A DNA stretch of 64,000 bases from Asparagopsis taxiformis (lineage: Eukaryota > Rhodophyta > Florideophyceae > Bonnemaisoniales > Bonnemaisoniaceae). Where the stretch lies: positions 1-64,000 of the forward strand of contig JALQPE010002295.1 of NCBI GenBank assembly GCA_030407315.1. Direction: 5' to 3'. This document shows positions 32,990 to 43,219 of this stretch, piece by piece (position 1 is the first letter of the stretch; the number at the start of each line of letters is the position of its first letter). The position numbers were made by a program, and so were the translations under genes. Below the pieces are notes generated by a model, which was not told the origin of the DNA, did no database searches, and saw nothing but the letters and a program-made list of their open reading frames with translations.

Positions 32990-35848
32990 ATGAACGAGAG
33001 TTGCGCAGAACTCGCGGCCGCGAAGGCCAACTCGAGTCACACGATACCCGACGTGGGGGAAGAACCGCAGTCCGACGGGATGAACGAACCTCACACGAAG
33101 AGAAAGTCTTGCAGGCGAGAGAGACGCGCTACCCGGAAGCACGACGCTTCCGAGTGCGAGAAAGCTAAGCACGCGGCTCATACGAAGCGTGTCGACGCAA
33201 AGGAAGCCATACGGGCTCATGCGGTGAAGCGACGAACCGTCAACGAAGACGGAGACCGCGCGCCGGTCAGGACCGAACCATTAGTTCTCGATGGGCACAC
33301 GTGCCTACTTGCTTCGAAGCATTATATCGTGTCCGGAACGATTGGACTAGACCTCAACGTGATGAGGGCGATTACCATCGCGATGGATACGTGCAGCGGC
33401 TACAGCTTGATACGAACAAGTTTGCTACCCTACGACTGGGTTGACCGCTGCCTACGTGACGAAGAGCTACCGAAGCTCGGAGACGCCAACGGGCAACGTT
33501 TGCAAATCGAAGGCGCCATCCTGCTTCCTGTCAGGCTTGGGAACTCGCTGTTCCGCGTCAAGTTCTTCGTAGCCAACACGCTGGCTGTTCCCGTCATAAT
33601 GGGCACGTCGTTCATGACGAAACATGTCGATGCTATACACTGCCGAGCGCAAACAATCGAGCTCCATCGAGGAGACACGATACCTATCATCGCGGAAGGT
33701 GATTCGACGAATCCGTACGAGGAGAGGGAAGAGACAAATCCAAACGTGGAACATCCGAAACTCCGCGTGCGTGACGCGGCCTCGAACCGGCCAAGTTGGA
33801 CGTTCTCCCTTCGCCTGACGAAGTATACGCGTGTACCGGCGATGTCGCAACAGACCGTCAACGTGACGACGGACGCGACCGGACTCGTATTCCTCGAACC
33901 GAAGGCATCGGTACAATTTCGACATGGGCTTCGTATAGCCAACGGAGTGGTCGACGTGGGACCGGGAGAGACGTTCTCCATAATCGTGTCGAACTTCACG
34001 AAGAAGGATCGAGAGTTGTCAAAGGGCGCGACGATTGCGTACGCGGTACACTCCCCGTTGAGAATCGTCCCACTCAAGCGCGAGGGCGGCGAGGCCCTCG
34101 CAAAGATTTTGAACCTACCGCTAGTCGATGCGACGACAAGAACGAACGCTAACGGGTTGGGCGACGAAATGCCCGACCTGCTGGTCAACGAAAAAGGGAA
34201 CGATCCCGCCACGGATTGGCAGTCGACAATCGATTTGTCGCACCTCGCCGACGAGGATTTACAAAAGCGCATCCACGAGATGCTTGCCACACATTCGTCA
34301 ATGTGGACGAGTGGTCGCCTCGGCGAAATCAATGCTACGGAGCATCGAATCGAACTCGAACCAGGCACGCGGCCCATAAGTTCAATGCCCTATCGACAGG
34401 GTCCGGCTCTACGTACGATAGCCGAGGAGCAAATCACGAAGATGCTCAACGAAGGGGTTATCGAACCCGCGTCCAGCGAATGGGCGTCACCAATCGTGTT
34501 GGTGCCGAAGAAGGACGGATCCTTACGTTTCTGTGTCGACTACAGGCGTTTGAACGCGAAAACGATCGCTGATTCGTACCCGCTTCCTCGCATAGAAGAT
34601 TGTCTTGATTCGCTTGGCGAAGCAGCCATATTCACGACACTCGATTGTAACGCCGATTACTGGCAAGTGCCCGTCTCCGCCGAGGACCGTGATAAGACAA
34701 CGTTTACGTCTTTCATGGGAACGTACCGCTACGTGCGAATACCATTCGGGCTACGAAATGCCCCCGCTACGTTTCAGCGGACGTTGGACATAATACTTTC
34801 CGGAGTACGTTGGCAATCGTGCCTTGTCTACTTAGACGACGTAATCGTCTTTTCGAAAGACCTCGAGTCTCACCTGAGTCACGTTGACCAGGTACTTTCC
34901 CTGCTACGCGCAGCAGGGGTAACGTTGAAGCTCGCGAAATGTTCGTTCTTTCAACCGCGAGTTGACTACCTGGGGCACGTGATTACCCCAGGGAAGCTGC
35001 ACGTCGCAGCACGGAACAAGGAAGGCTTTAGTACGGCTACGTTCCCGCGGGATAAGGCGCAATGTAGATCGTTTTTGGGCGCGGCCAACGTTTACCGCCG
35101 TTTCGTAAAGGCGTATGCCGAGATCGCTCGGCCACTCAACACAATGTTGAAGAAGGACGCTTCCCCCGATTGGACGAATCCAACTGACGCAGAAACGAAC
35201 GCGTTAGAAACGTTGAAGACAATATTGGTGTCGCCACCAGTATTGCACCTTCCGAAGGCGGGACGTCCGTTCATGATCGATACCGACGCGTCGGCGTATC
35301 AGCTGGGAGCTACGTTGCTCCAACAGCAGAATGAAGATAAGCCCAACGAATGGGTGCCGATTGGGTACTGGTCGAAGACCCTCAATGAAACCGAACGTGG
35401 TTATTCGGCAACTGAGCGCGAGTGCTACTCCGTAGTTTGGGCGATAACGTCGCTCCGACCCTACGTAGAGGGTCAACGGTTCACCGTACGTACGGACCAC
35501 GAAGCCTTGCGCTGGCTGATGACGTTGACGGACGCGTCCGGTCGACTACTACGATGGAGGCTACGCGTTGCCGAATTCGATTTCGAAGTTACGTACAGGC
35601 CTGGGCGCGTGCACCAGGTACCTAACGCTTTATCACGCGTGATATCTACGTATGACGACGGTCGACCCGTTGACGATGACGTACCCTCGTATGGGGACGC
35701 GGTCCTCGTGACGACTCGCAGTCGGCGACAACCCACACGAAATGGGCAAGGGAGATCTCCCTTGCCCATTTCGTGTGGGTTGTCGTCGTTCGAACGGCGC
35801 CCGCACGAGAGAAGGCAACGAATTCCAGGGGCCCCGATGACCCGTTGA
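32990..35848 (+). CDS. gypsy Pol: protease, reverse transcriptase, RNase H
   Basis: The frame is 952 codons, and the ATG at 32,990 gives MNESCAELAAAKANSS. The protease region has IAMDTCSGYSLIR near 33,375, where the usual D-T/S-G triad reads D-T-C-S-G, so activity is doubtful. RT starts near MLNEGVIEPASSEWASPIVL and has FTTLDCNADYWQVPV and the catalytic YLDDVIVFS (~34,830). RNase H starts at FMIDTDASAYQLGATLL (~35,270). Near 35,726 the frame runs into a perfect 60-bp palindrome, after which it is not RNase-H-like; the real end was probably different. This is the longest intact retroelement frame in the window. Confidence 0.85.
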   Translation: MNESCAELAAAKANSSHTIPDVGEEPQSDGMNEPHTKRKSCRRERRATRKHDASECEKAKHAAHTKRVDAKEAIRAHAVKRRTVNEDGDRAPVRTEPLVLDGHTCLLASKHYIVSGTIGLDLNVMRAITIAMDTCSGYSLIRTSLLPYDWVDRCLRDEELPKLGDANGQRLQIEGAILLPVRLGNSLFRVKFFVANTLAVPVIMGTSFMTKHVDAIHCRAQTIELHRGDTIPIIAEGDSTNPYEEREETNPNVEHPKLRVRDAASNRPSWTFSLRLTKYTRVPAMSQQTVNVTTDATGLVFLEPKASVQFRHGLRIANGVVDVGPGETFSIIVSNFTKKDRELSKGATIAYAVHSPLRIVPLKREGGEALAKILNLPLVDATTRTNANGLGDEMPDLLVNEKGNDPATDWQSTIDLSHLADEDLQKRIHEMLATHSSMWTSGRLGEINATEHRIELEPGTRPISSMPYRQGPALRTIAEEQITKMLNEGVIEPASSEWASPIVLVPKKDGSLRFCVDYRRLNAKTIADSYPLPRIEDCLDSLGEAAIFTTLDCNADYWQVPVSAEDRDKTTFTSFMGTYRYVRIPFGLRNAPATFQRTLDIILSGVRWQSCLVYLDDVIVFSKDLESHLSHVDQVLSLLRAAGVTLKLAKCSFFQPRVDYLGHVITPGKLHVAARNKEGFSTATFPRDKAQCRSFLGAANVYRRFVKAYAEIARPLNTMLKKDASPDWTNPTDAETNALETLKTILVSPPVLHLPKAGRPFMIDTDASAYQLGATLLQQQNEDKPNEWVPIGYWSKTLNETERGYSATERECYSVVWAITSLRPYVEGQRFTVRTDHEALRWLMTLTDASGRLLRWRLRVAEFDFEVTYRPGRVHQVPNALSRVISTYDDGRPVDDDVPSYGDAVLVTTRSRRQPTRNGQGRSPLPISCGLSSFERRPHERRQRIPGAPMTR
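35726..35785. repeat. Perfect 60-bp palindrome at the end of gypsy RNase H
   Basis: Two perfect 30-base arms without spacer, centred on AGATCT at 35,753-35,758. Same length and geometry as the palindrome at 31,481, but unrelated sequence. Confidence 0.9.
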
Positions 35849-35888
35849 ACACGACTCGTCACGAACGAACACCAGCCGCGACGGCCGG

Positions 35889-37190
35889 CAACGATGAACT
35901 CGAGTTCAACCGCGACGGGTCGCTCGACGACGTTCTCGACGAGGAACCGGATTTCCTCGACGAACAGCGCGCTGTTGAAGACGATTCGGCACGCGTGCCA
36001 CCAGCTGACGTCCAGCTTCCCATTACGAGGGACGAGCTTATCGAAGCTCAACGCGAAGACGCTTTCTGTCAAACGATACTGACGCGACAGTCCGAGACGC
36101 AGGACGCTGCATTCTTCGAAGGCCATGATGGCTTACTCCGATGACGGAGCCCTCACGACGAGGAACGAACGCAAATCGCTGTGCCGGCTTCGTTACGGCC
36201 GCGGCTTCTGGAGCTAACGCACCACCACGTCCTCGCTGGACATCCCGGACAAACGAGTAAGTACTACACCCTACGGAGGACGTACTATTGGCCTGCGATG
36301 GCCGCCGACATCCACGCAACGGTACGAAATTGCGTTGGATGTGCGAAGAACCGCGTGAAACTTCGCAAACGGACGAACCCGTTACGATTATTCCCGGCTA
36401 CGGAGCCATTGCGAGACCTATGTATCAACATACTAGGTCCGCTTACGAAGACCACGCGTGAGGAAACCGATTTATTCTCATGATAACGGGCCGCTTTACG
36501 AAGATAACTAGAGTCGTGCCTCTACGAAATATCGATTCCGCCAACGTGGCGAGCGCGTTCGTCAACGCTTGGGTCTTCTCGTACGGACCCCCACGAATGC
36601 TCATCAGCGACAACGGAAAGCAGTTCGCTGCTAAGTTCTTCCATCATGTCTGTAACGAGATTGGCGTAACGAACGTCTTCAGTCGACGTACCACCCCCAA
36701 ACGAACGGGCAGGTGGAGCGCTACAACAGGACAATCCTGGCAATGCTTCGTAATTACGTGAACGAAAACCAGAACGACTGGGATCGATACGCATCGGCGT
36801 TAACGTTTGCGTACAACACGCATGTGCATTCGAGCACGGGCACGACGCCCTTCGATTTGATTCTCACGAATCCACCGCCACCGTTGGCGCTACAAACGTC
36901 GGTAACGAACCGAGAACTACTCGACGGGTGAGGGAGAGCCACTTACGTGCGTGAGCTCGCCACAACGATGGATAACGCGTATCGAACGCTGAAGGCCGCG
37001 CAGGCACGGTACAAACGAAATTTCGACAAACGAGTCCTTGTCTCGAATCGAAACATCCGCGCGGGAGAAGACGTATTCATCGATCCGACGGACGGGACCA
37101 CGAAGGGCACGAAGCTCGGAAACCACGCGTTGGGACCGTTCCGCGTATTACGTAACGACGTGCTAACGTTCGTCATCCAACGAGGAGACG
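35889..37190 (+). pseudogene. gypsy integrase, frameshifted
   Basis: The linker holds an acidic region, then the HHCC zinc domain (HHHVLAGHPGQTSKYYTLRR, with cysteines in NCVGCAKNR, ~36,220-36,350). In the catalytic core the first Asp position reads CINILGPL (~36,424), with Asn instead of Asp. The second acid is kept (MLISDNGKQF, ~36,600) and so is the Glu next to RYNRTILAML (~36,715). Frame switches lie near 36,480, 36,700 and 36,930. Loss of the first catalytic acid, if not a sequence error, would make the enzyme inactive. Confidence 0.7.
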
Positions 37191-37193
37191 TAG

Positions 37194-37475
37194 TTGAACG
37201 CGTCAACTCCGACCGCTTCGCATACGCACCTACGCCCGAGAATGCGCCCCCCGCCGGAACCGTACGATGCCACCGAGGCAGACCTCGAGAAGAACCGCGA
37301 TGGTCCGACGTACGTAGTAGACGACCTGCTCAACCATCGCGTGAACGAAGATGGCACGCTAGACTTCCTCGTGAAGTGGGTCGGGTATTGTAACCCTACG
37401 TGGGAACCCTGCCGGAATGTATCTGAAGAGAGCATCTCTCGATACTTTTTACGCGTGCGACGAGCGACAACGTGA
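37194..37475 (+). CDS. gypsy integrase C-terminus with chromodomain
   Basis: A chromodomain is visible: YVVDDLLNHRVNEDGTLDF, then LVKWVGYCNPTWEPCRNV, ending near SRYFLR. The aromatic positions Y, W and W are present in the order expected of a methyl-lysine cage. Chromoviruses use this domain to steer integration to marked chromatin. It lies in a frame shifted from the upstream integrase part (VNSDRFAYAPTPE overlaps). Confidence 0.75.
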   Translation: MNASTPTASHTHLRPRMRPPPEPYDATEADLEKNRDGPTYVVDDLLNHRVNEDGTLDFLVKWVGYCNPTWEPCRNVSEESISRYFLRVRRATT

Positions 37476-40012
37476 AAGGCAACGACGGCCCTCAAAAACG
37501 CACGCGGGCACTGAAGAGTTAAGCGAACGCGTACGCGACGTTGCACGTTGCAACAATCGAAGGCGACGAGCCGCACGAACGAGAAGCGAAGGCACAACGA
37601 GTGGCCGGGACGTCCACCCTAACGTTGGGGGGGCGTGATGCGTGCTAGAGCCGTCGCTTTGTGTCTTTTTCGACACCATACGTTGGTGGAGGCACGAACG
37701 CCAGATTGGACGACGAGTCCACGCGCAGGCTGTCGTCTCGTAAGTAGTAATGCCGACGCGAATGTAACGTCAGACAAGATGTTGGTAGAGCTAGTGGGTA
37801 GTTAGAATAGACACTAGAACCGGGAAGGTCACCGGCGCAGAGCCGCCGGAGCTAACGCTGCCTCCTCGCTCCGCGCCGGTGTTCCACACCTTTATTCAGT
37901 AAAATTCCGAATTAATTCGGCGCAGCACGAAAAGGCTAAAAGTTTCAAATTATCTCTGAAAGTCCAATTACAGCAATACTAGAGAGCTTACATGGCCAGC
38001 CTGCACTGTAAGGGTGATACAGGCTTACAGTATTCCCTGTTCTGACTTTCACTATACTACACAAGCATTCACACGATGTGAGAGCCACGACTGACTCGAC
38101 AGCGTTGTCTGTCCCACCGTCATCGATGACGACATCACGGGCCACGGATTGACAACAGGTTAGATTTTTTGCGCGAAAATTATGATAAGGCCAGCGGGCC
38201 ATGGACGCACGGTAGGAAAAATCGGGCCGATTACAGTGCGCTAATCTGGCCAAATCTCGGGGCACACGTGCCCCGAAAATTTCGTAATTTTGGCATGACG
38301 TATGAGCCATCGTACGTCCCCGTGGACAACCGTCGACAACGAATCGTAACGACCCGCGAGGTCGAACACAACAGCTCGCGAGCTGACGGCAACGGAACGC
38401 CGGGACACGCGGAAAAAGTACGCACGATGGACTCATCCTATCGAAGACGGCAACGGCCTCATTGCGAAACTTCACGCACGAAGCGGAACGAAGCTATACG
38501 CTAGCTGAACGAACCAGACCAACGGGTCTCTGCGCACGAAACGAGTGGAAAAACGCGTACGAACAACGAATAAGCCTGCGAGGCCACGGCAACAAACATG
38601 CATAAGGCTAACGCAAGCCAATAGTGAAAAACCTTCGCGTCCGAACGTACGAACGCGTCCACACGAAACGCGAAAGAATTACATGTTCGCTGCGGTGATG
38701 CGACGGCGACCACGAAACGACACGACGGTGTCCAGCCATGCGCGGCATGACGAATCCCGCACAAGAACAAACGCCTGCGGGCTCGTCGAGTCGACTTTAA
38801 CGAATCCAAAACGGGATTAACAACGTACGGCCATGAAGACAAACTCGCGCGCGTGCGCGTTGCAAACGAACAAGCTAACGAAGCTTCAAAGGCGCGCGCC
38901 ATCGGCCACGTCGGCCAGGATACGTGCGCGGACGTCGTTAACGAAAACGACACACCCCGACGGGTCTAACCTACAACGCGGACTCGAAAACACAACGGCG
39001 TAAAGGTTGTTAGCCGACGAAAAATGGCGTATTCGAAGGCAACGAGCCAGTGAAAATTGGCTCACGTAGCAGCATCGAACGACCACGGGCACGCGAAACG
39101 ACTTCGTCAATCGTGTCCCCGTCGGGTTTGCAGCGCGGAAAACGAACTACGCAACGGCGTAAAATGCGACATCACGGATGTCCAGGTGCGCGACGCACAA
39201 CGAAACGAACGAGCTGGCGAAACGCTCCACCAACGCTACGGCGAATTGTCGATTTCCGCGCGAAGCGAGTCCGCAGAATTATTGCACTAACGGCTAACGA
39301 GAAGCCGCGCAAACGAGGAACGCAACGGCGCCAATGATGCTATCGGCAGTACGAAAAGCCAAAGGCCGATGGAAACGGTGAAATACAATACACCGTGACG
39401 CACCGCCGCGTACACGCAACGGCGTGCAACCCCAAGTCGGTTCACGTCTGAGCCAACTTGAGGTTCGATTGATTGTCCGCCTCGCTCATCGGAGCAATTT
39501 ACATTTAGCACCGTCGTGCTTCACTCGAAAGAGCTCAGCTCAGCGTGCAAGGCTTGCACGCTTATCGATAATCGATGCCCAACGGGGTTAATCGCTCGCG
39601 ATCCGAATACGAGGACGAACTCCGGGTTGGTTACTAATTCATACACACGCCAACGGGCTCAACGATCGAGGCTAACGTACCATTCGCCGTGAAAAGCCGC
39701 CGTAACGCGCCGCCGCTTCGCCGAATAGTTACAAAATGAACGAACCTGCCAACGGGCACGCGCCGCTGCAAACGCGAAAGACGAGCTGCGCAAGCTGTAC
39801 GAACGCTGTACGAACGCCCAACGGGGTAGACGCCACAACAAAAAAAATTGTTGGGAGGAGCTTAACGCTCACCCCTCCCCCGCTGCAGGCGACCTGCTAA
39901 TACGCTAACGAAGCTCAACTGAGCCATGTGGTTACGCAGAAAAACAAAGCGTTGTTTACGAGAAGCACGATGCTACTAGCCTACGAGGCATACGTACTAA
40001 ATTAGGACCGAC
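37476..40012. other. AACG-rich non-coding DNA
   Basis: There is no supported gene. The plus strand is full of AACG, ACGAA and CAACGGG words, the same bias as the gypsy coding part. Short inverted repeats are common, for example CACCGGCGC / GCGCCGGTG (37,830-37,882) and CGGGGCAC / GTGCCCCG (38,259-38,276). It may be LTR plus remains of related elements. Confidence 0.45.
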
Positions 40013-40672
40013 CTAGTATCGACGCGAACGCTTGCCCGCAGGGTCATACGGACCAGGGCCTTCGCCGCGACTATCGTGACTGCGGCTACGAATGGGCTGA
40101 AAGAAGCCCGGAGCGTACGGGTCGACGGTCTGCGTGACCACCGGCGCCCTCTCGCGACGCGACGCGGGACAGGGCGCGTAAGGATCCACAGCACCGTAGC
40201 TGCGAGAATCTGACAGACGAACCGAAGCCGGATCGCGTGGCGGGTACGCCGCCGTGGGACCATACCCAACGGGGTGTCCATAACCGCCGTCACTCGCGTA
40301 GTCAACGGGCTCTTCACGGTTTCCCACGGTTGGCACGTAGCCACGAGACGCCGCGGCGAGGCGTTCCGAAATCGCGCGTTCCGTCGCCAAGCGGGCAGTC
40401 AGGTCCAACGTTTGCGACCTGAAGTCTTCGGCTGCGCGAGCCACGGACGAAAGCAGGGAACGAATAACCCAACCCTCCGCACGAGGCGGAGCGGTCATCG
40501 ACGTACCAAGAAGCCGACGGGCACCCTCATCGGAGATACGGTCGTCCAGGCTTGCGAAGCGTGGCATACGTTCGGGCAACGAAACCATCACCGGCTGACC
40601 TTCACGGGCAACGACGCCCTCATCCGTAGCCTCGCGAGGCACAACCACTCGAGGGTCTGATGCGCGCGCCAC
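40013..40672 (-). CDS. Unrecognised ORF with coiled coil and DPYAP repeats
   Basis: The open frame of about 219 codons starts with GTG; in-frame ATGs come later (VMVSLPERM). It has a short helical stretch (LTARLATERAISERLAAASR), then Gly/Tyr/Pro-rich sequence with repeated DPYAP (VDPYAPCP, VDPYAPGFF) and a basic end (AGKRSRRY). It lies just downstream of the next gene on the same strand and shares its composition. It may be the distal part of the same unit or a second ORF of one retroelement. No family is recognised. Confidence 0.45.
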   Translation of the reverse strand: MARASDPRVVVPREATDEGVVAREGQPVMVSLPERMPRFASLDDRISDEGARRLLGTSMTAPPRAEGWVIRSLLSSVARAAEDFRSQTLDLTARLATERAISERLAAASRGYVPTVGNREEPVDYASDGGYGHPVGYGPTAAYPPRDPASVRLSDSRSYGAVDPYAPCPASRRERAPVVTQTVDPYAPGFFQPIRSRSHDSRGEGPGPYDPAGKRSRRY

Positions 40673-40835
40673 CTCATCTTGATGGCCACGACGGACAGGG
40701 CGCGACCCGCGAGGTCAGTTGCCACCACCAAGGCCACCGAAGTAGTCAGAACGATTACCGCGACGGCGCTCGGCTCGGGAAGCGTCCCGCGGCACGTACG
40801 CGCCATCACCACAGAGTTGAACGAACTCCTGATTA

Positions 40836-42060
40836 TCACCGGTTGCGTAATCCGGGCGCACGCCGTGCGTCGGCGACGCAATACTCCGGTCCCAACGCGA
40901 GAGCGCCGCGAGCCTCCGCCGACACGCTGGTGATGGATATGAACGTGTCAGAGCCATCCACCGGTATCGCGCATAGCATTTCGTAATCGGCCAGGAAGTC
41001 CACCGTGGACTCGCGCAGCAGGCACGCGCGCCCGGACACACGACGTTCCACGAACAGCGAACACTCGAGCATCGCTGCGTGTTCGATGTCAACGGCCGTC
41101 AGGAAGCGCTCCTTCACTGCCGCCGGTACGTCCTTCACGGCATCCGTGAAATAATGCACCACGCGAGGTAGAAACGTAGAAGACACGCGGGGATACGGAT
41201 AGGCAGTCACCACGCCTGGCAGCCACGGGAAGTGGTTTTCGCACGGAACGCCGAGCGAAGTCGACGCGTGCGAGACGCGATACTCGTCAGCATCAGCGTA
41301 ACGGAGGGCGACATAGTCGTTGTACGACACGACGCGGTTCGAGATGACGCTTAACGATAAAGTAGTCTTCCAGCGGGCTCGTTGCACGTCGGAGAGTGTC
41401 CGCGGACACACGTACACGGAACTCAAAGAGGTGAACGGCGGTTCCTCGGGCGTTCCCTTCCACAGGTACCCGTCCATGTGGTCTACGTAGATCGCATCGT
41501 TGATATCACGTAGCCACGAGCGGTCACAACGAATGGAGGCCGGTATTTGATAACGAAACGAACCCTCCGGCCCGTCAGCGAAGCATCGCGCGGCTCGCCG
41601 CCCCTCCTCGGCGGTACGCATGTACTCGAGCACCGCGCGTGCATCCAGACGGTCTTTAGCCAACGTGGCCACATCCTCGTCCGTCAAGGCAGCCCGAGGC
41701 AACGCCGCCCACGCGTGGGTCAGGGAACCCAAGTCGAGCGCGACTCCGTCACGAATGGGGATCCCAACAGTTCCCGCAGGAACATCAGATGTCGGCGAGC
41801 TCTGACGAGGAGACTGAGGTGAGACCTCACGACGAGGCTCCCCTGCGTGCGACGCTGCTTCAGCACAACGCGAACGTGCGGCCGCGGCCATCGCAACCAC
41901 CCCACGACCAGAGGGTACGACCTCCGGCATTATAGGCGCTTCCGGACTTGAGGCTGTCGCCGCAGCGTTATCATCAAGAGGGGCAACTGACCTTGTAGCC
42001 TCGACAGGCGGAATGGAAGCCATCGGGTGAGACGACGAGGCAGCAGCCTGTGGAGCAACG
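40836..42060 (-). pseudogene. Unknown gene, 3' part, split by the 9.9-kb transposon
   Basis: About 400 codons of open frame, Ala/Pro/Ser-rich at first and then a compact domain (FRYQIPASIRCDRSWLRDIN, VPCENHFPWLPGVVTAYPYP, VERRVSGRACLLRESTVDF). No family is recognised. Its 5' part lies at 51,968-52,138. Removing the transposon and one copy of the 4-bp duplication puts the two parts back in frame. The composition matches the gypsy element, so it may be a gag-like gene of another element. It ends near 40,836 or, in another frame, near 40,720 (RGNRSDYFGGLGGGN). Confidence 0.55.
42057..42060. other. Target-site duplication AACG, left copy
   Basis: AACG flanks the left inverted repeat; the identical AACG follows the right one at 51,968-51,971. 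Using this 4-base duplication restores the reading frame of the interrupted gene. Confidence 0.8.
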
Positions 42061-43027
42061 AACTCGAGTTTCGACTGGATCAGAATTTTGGACAGAGGAA
42101 CAGAATAGAGTCGATCTAATATTTTCTCGGAAAGAGATGAAAAATGATTGACTGACAGCTGTCCCAACATGCTACCGCTAAAGATTGTTAGTCAGCCATG
42201 GCTATAGACAGCTGTCCTTTTCGGCAACCACCACTGTCATGTTTCTGAAATTCCTCAGGAGTACGAAATACATTTCCGGGACAGCTGTCTCTTAGGACAT
42301 CACATGGGCAATCATCACGTTGAGAATTGCTATGATACCAACGTGGCATTCTTCACCACTCTGAACTTAGTAATTCCCAACGAGACTGGTGTAGGATCGG
42401 GTGTGACTAACTACCTGGTTGGATTTCACCACAGCCACAATGTTTACAGCGGAGTTCCAAAGTAATTTGGCTAGAGATGAATATAAATTAATTTATTCGA
42501 ATGACATAGATCGCTCAGAAGCTGACTTCTGGATCCAGATTGGTCAACTCAGCTCCAAATAGAAAAACTGCGACGAAATACAAAAAGTCTCTGAAAACTC
42601 AGAGGACAGCTGTCTTATGAACAGTTTTGGTATTGGTCATTTGCTGTGGAAACTCGATCGGGTGCCACAGGGTTGATCCATCCATCAAATCAGACCCTTT
42701 GCTTCACATTCGATTGAAGCGGCCATTGTAATGTTCATGCTCACATTCCTGTACGGAGACAATGAGATTCACCTCTTTGCAAAGGATTCAAGCTAGATCA
42801 TTAACCACAATGCGAGCGATAATACGCCAGAGAGAAATTCATCGAGTTGACGTTGCATATTAGAACTCATTCGCCCTGCATATCAATATGGGTGTACGTA
42901 TTCGGCAGTTACATTCAGTTCTATACGTAATGTTCTGGTGAAGAAATGTCCAGCAAATTTCTACATATGCGTCTCGTACGAACGGTTGCTACCGTAGCAG
43001 TGTGACACTGCTCAGTGAAACCATGAC
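42061..43027. repeat. Left terminal inverted repeat
   Basis: Near-identical reverse complement of 51,022-51,967. It contains four copies of the palindrome GACAGCTGTC at 42,154, 42,207, 42,280 and 42,605. The inner border is near GTCTCGTACGAACGGTTGCT, after which the arms differ by a small insertion and then diverge. Confidence 0.9.
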
Positions 43028-43219
43028 CTTTTTGGCACTGACCATTTCAATGTGCAATACTAATAGACCAACTAGTTGTGAGCAGTCCTGAGAATATTAT
43101 CAATGGTGAATTTATTCTCCGCGATGTTGTGGATCTTCCAGGCAAACTGAATAATCTTCAACTAGCCATTATCATCGGCTTCAAAATTCAAAGCTCCCTC
43201 ACATCCAACGTCTCCCCTC

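Larger units (their letters stand above)
29786..37640 (+). mobile_element. Ty3/gypsy chromodomain retrotransposon
   Basis: The order is gag, CCHC knuckle, protease, RT, RNase H, integrase, chromodomain. Integrase after RT plus a terminal chromodomain places it near chromoviruses. Base composition differs sharply from the host genes: GC-rich, with ACG, CGA and AACG words everywhere. A G-rich tract at 37,627-37,633 followed by TGATGC at 37,636 could be the plus-strand primer and the start of the 3' LTR. No matching 5' LTR was found near 29.8-30.4 kb, so both borders are approximate. Confidence 0.8.

Noticed and set aside
42061..42070. AACTCGAGTT as a 10-bp target duplication
   Set aside because: It is palindromic, so it looks the same in both orientations. 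Using it leaves the interrupted gene out of frame, while AACG restores it.
42061..42170. Identical short protein start (MLGQLSVNHFSSLSEK) at both 42,170 minus and 51,858 plus
   Set aside because: It comes from the terminal inverted repeats and is not evidence of two related genes.
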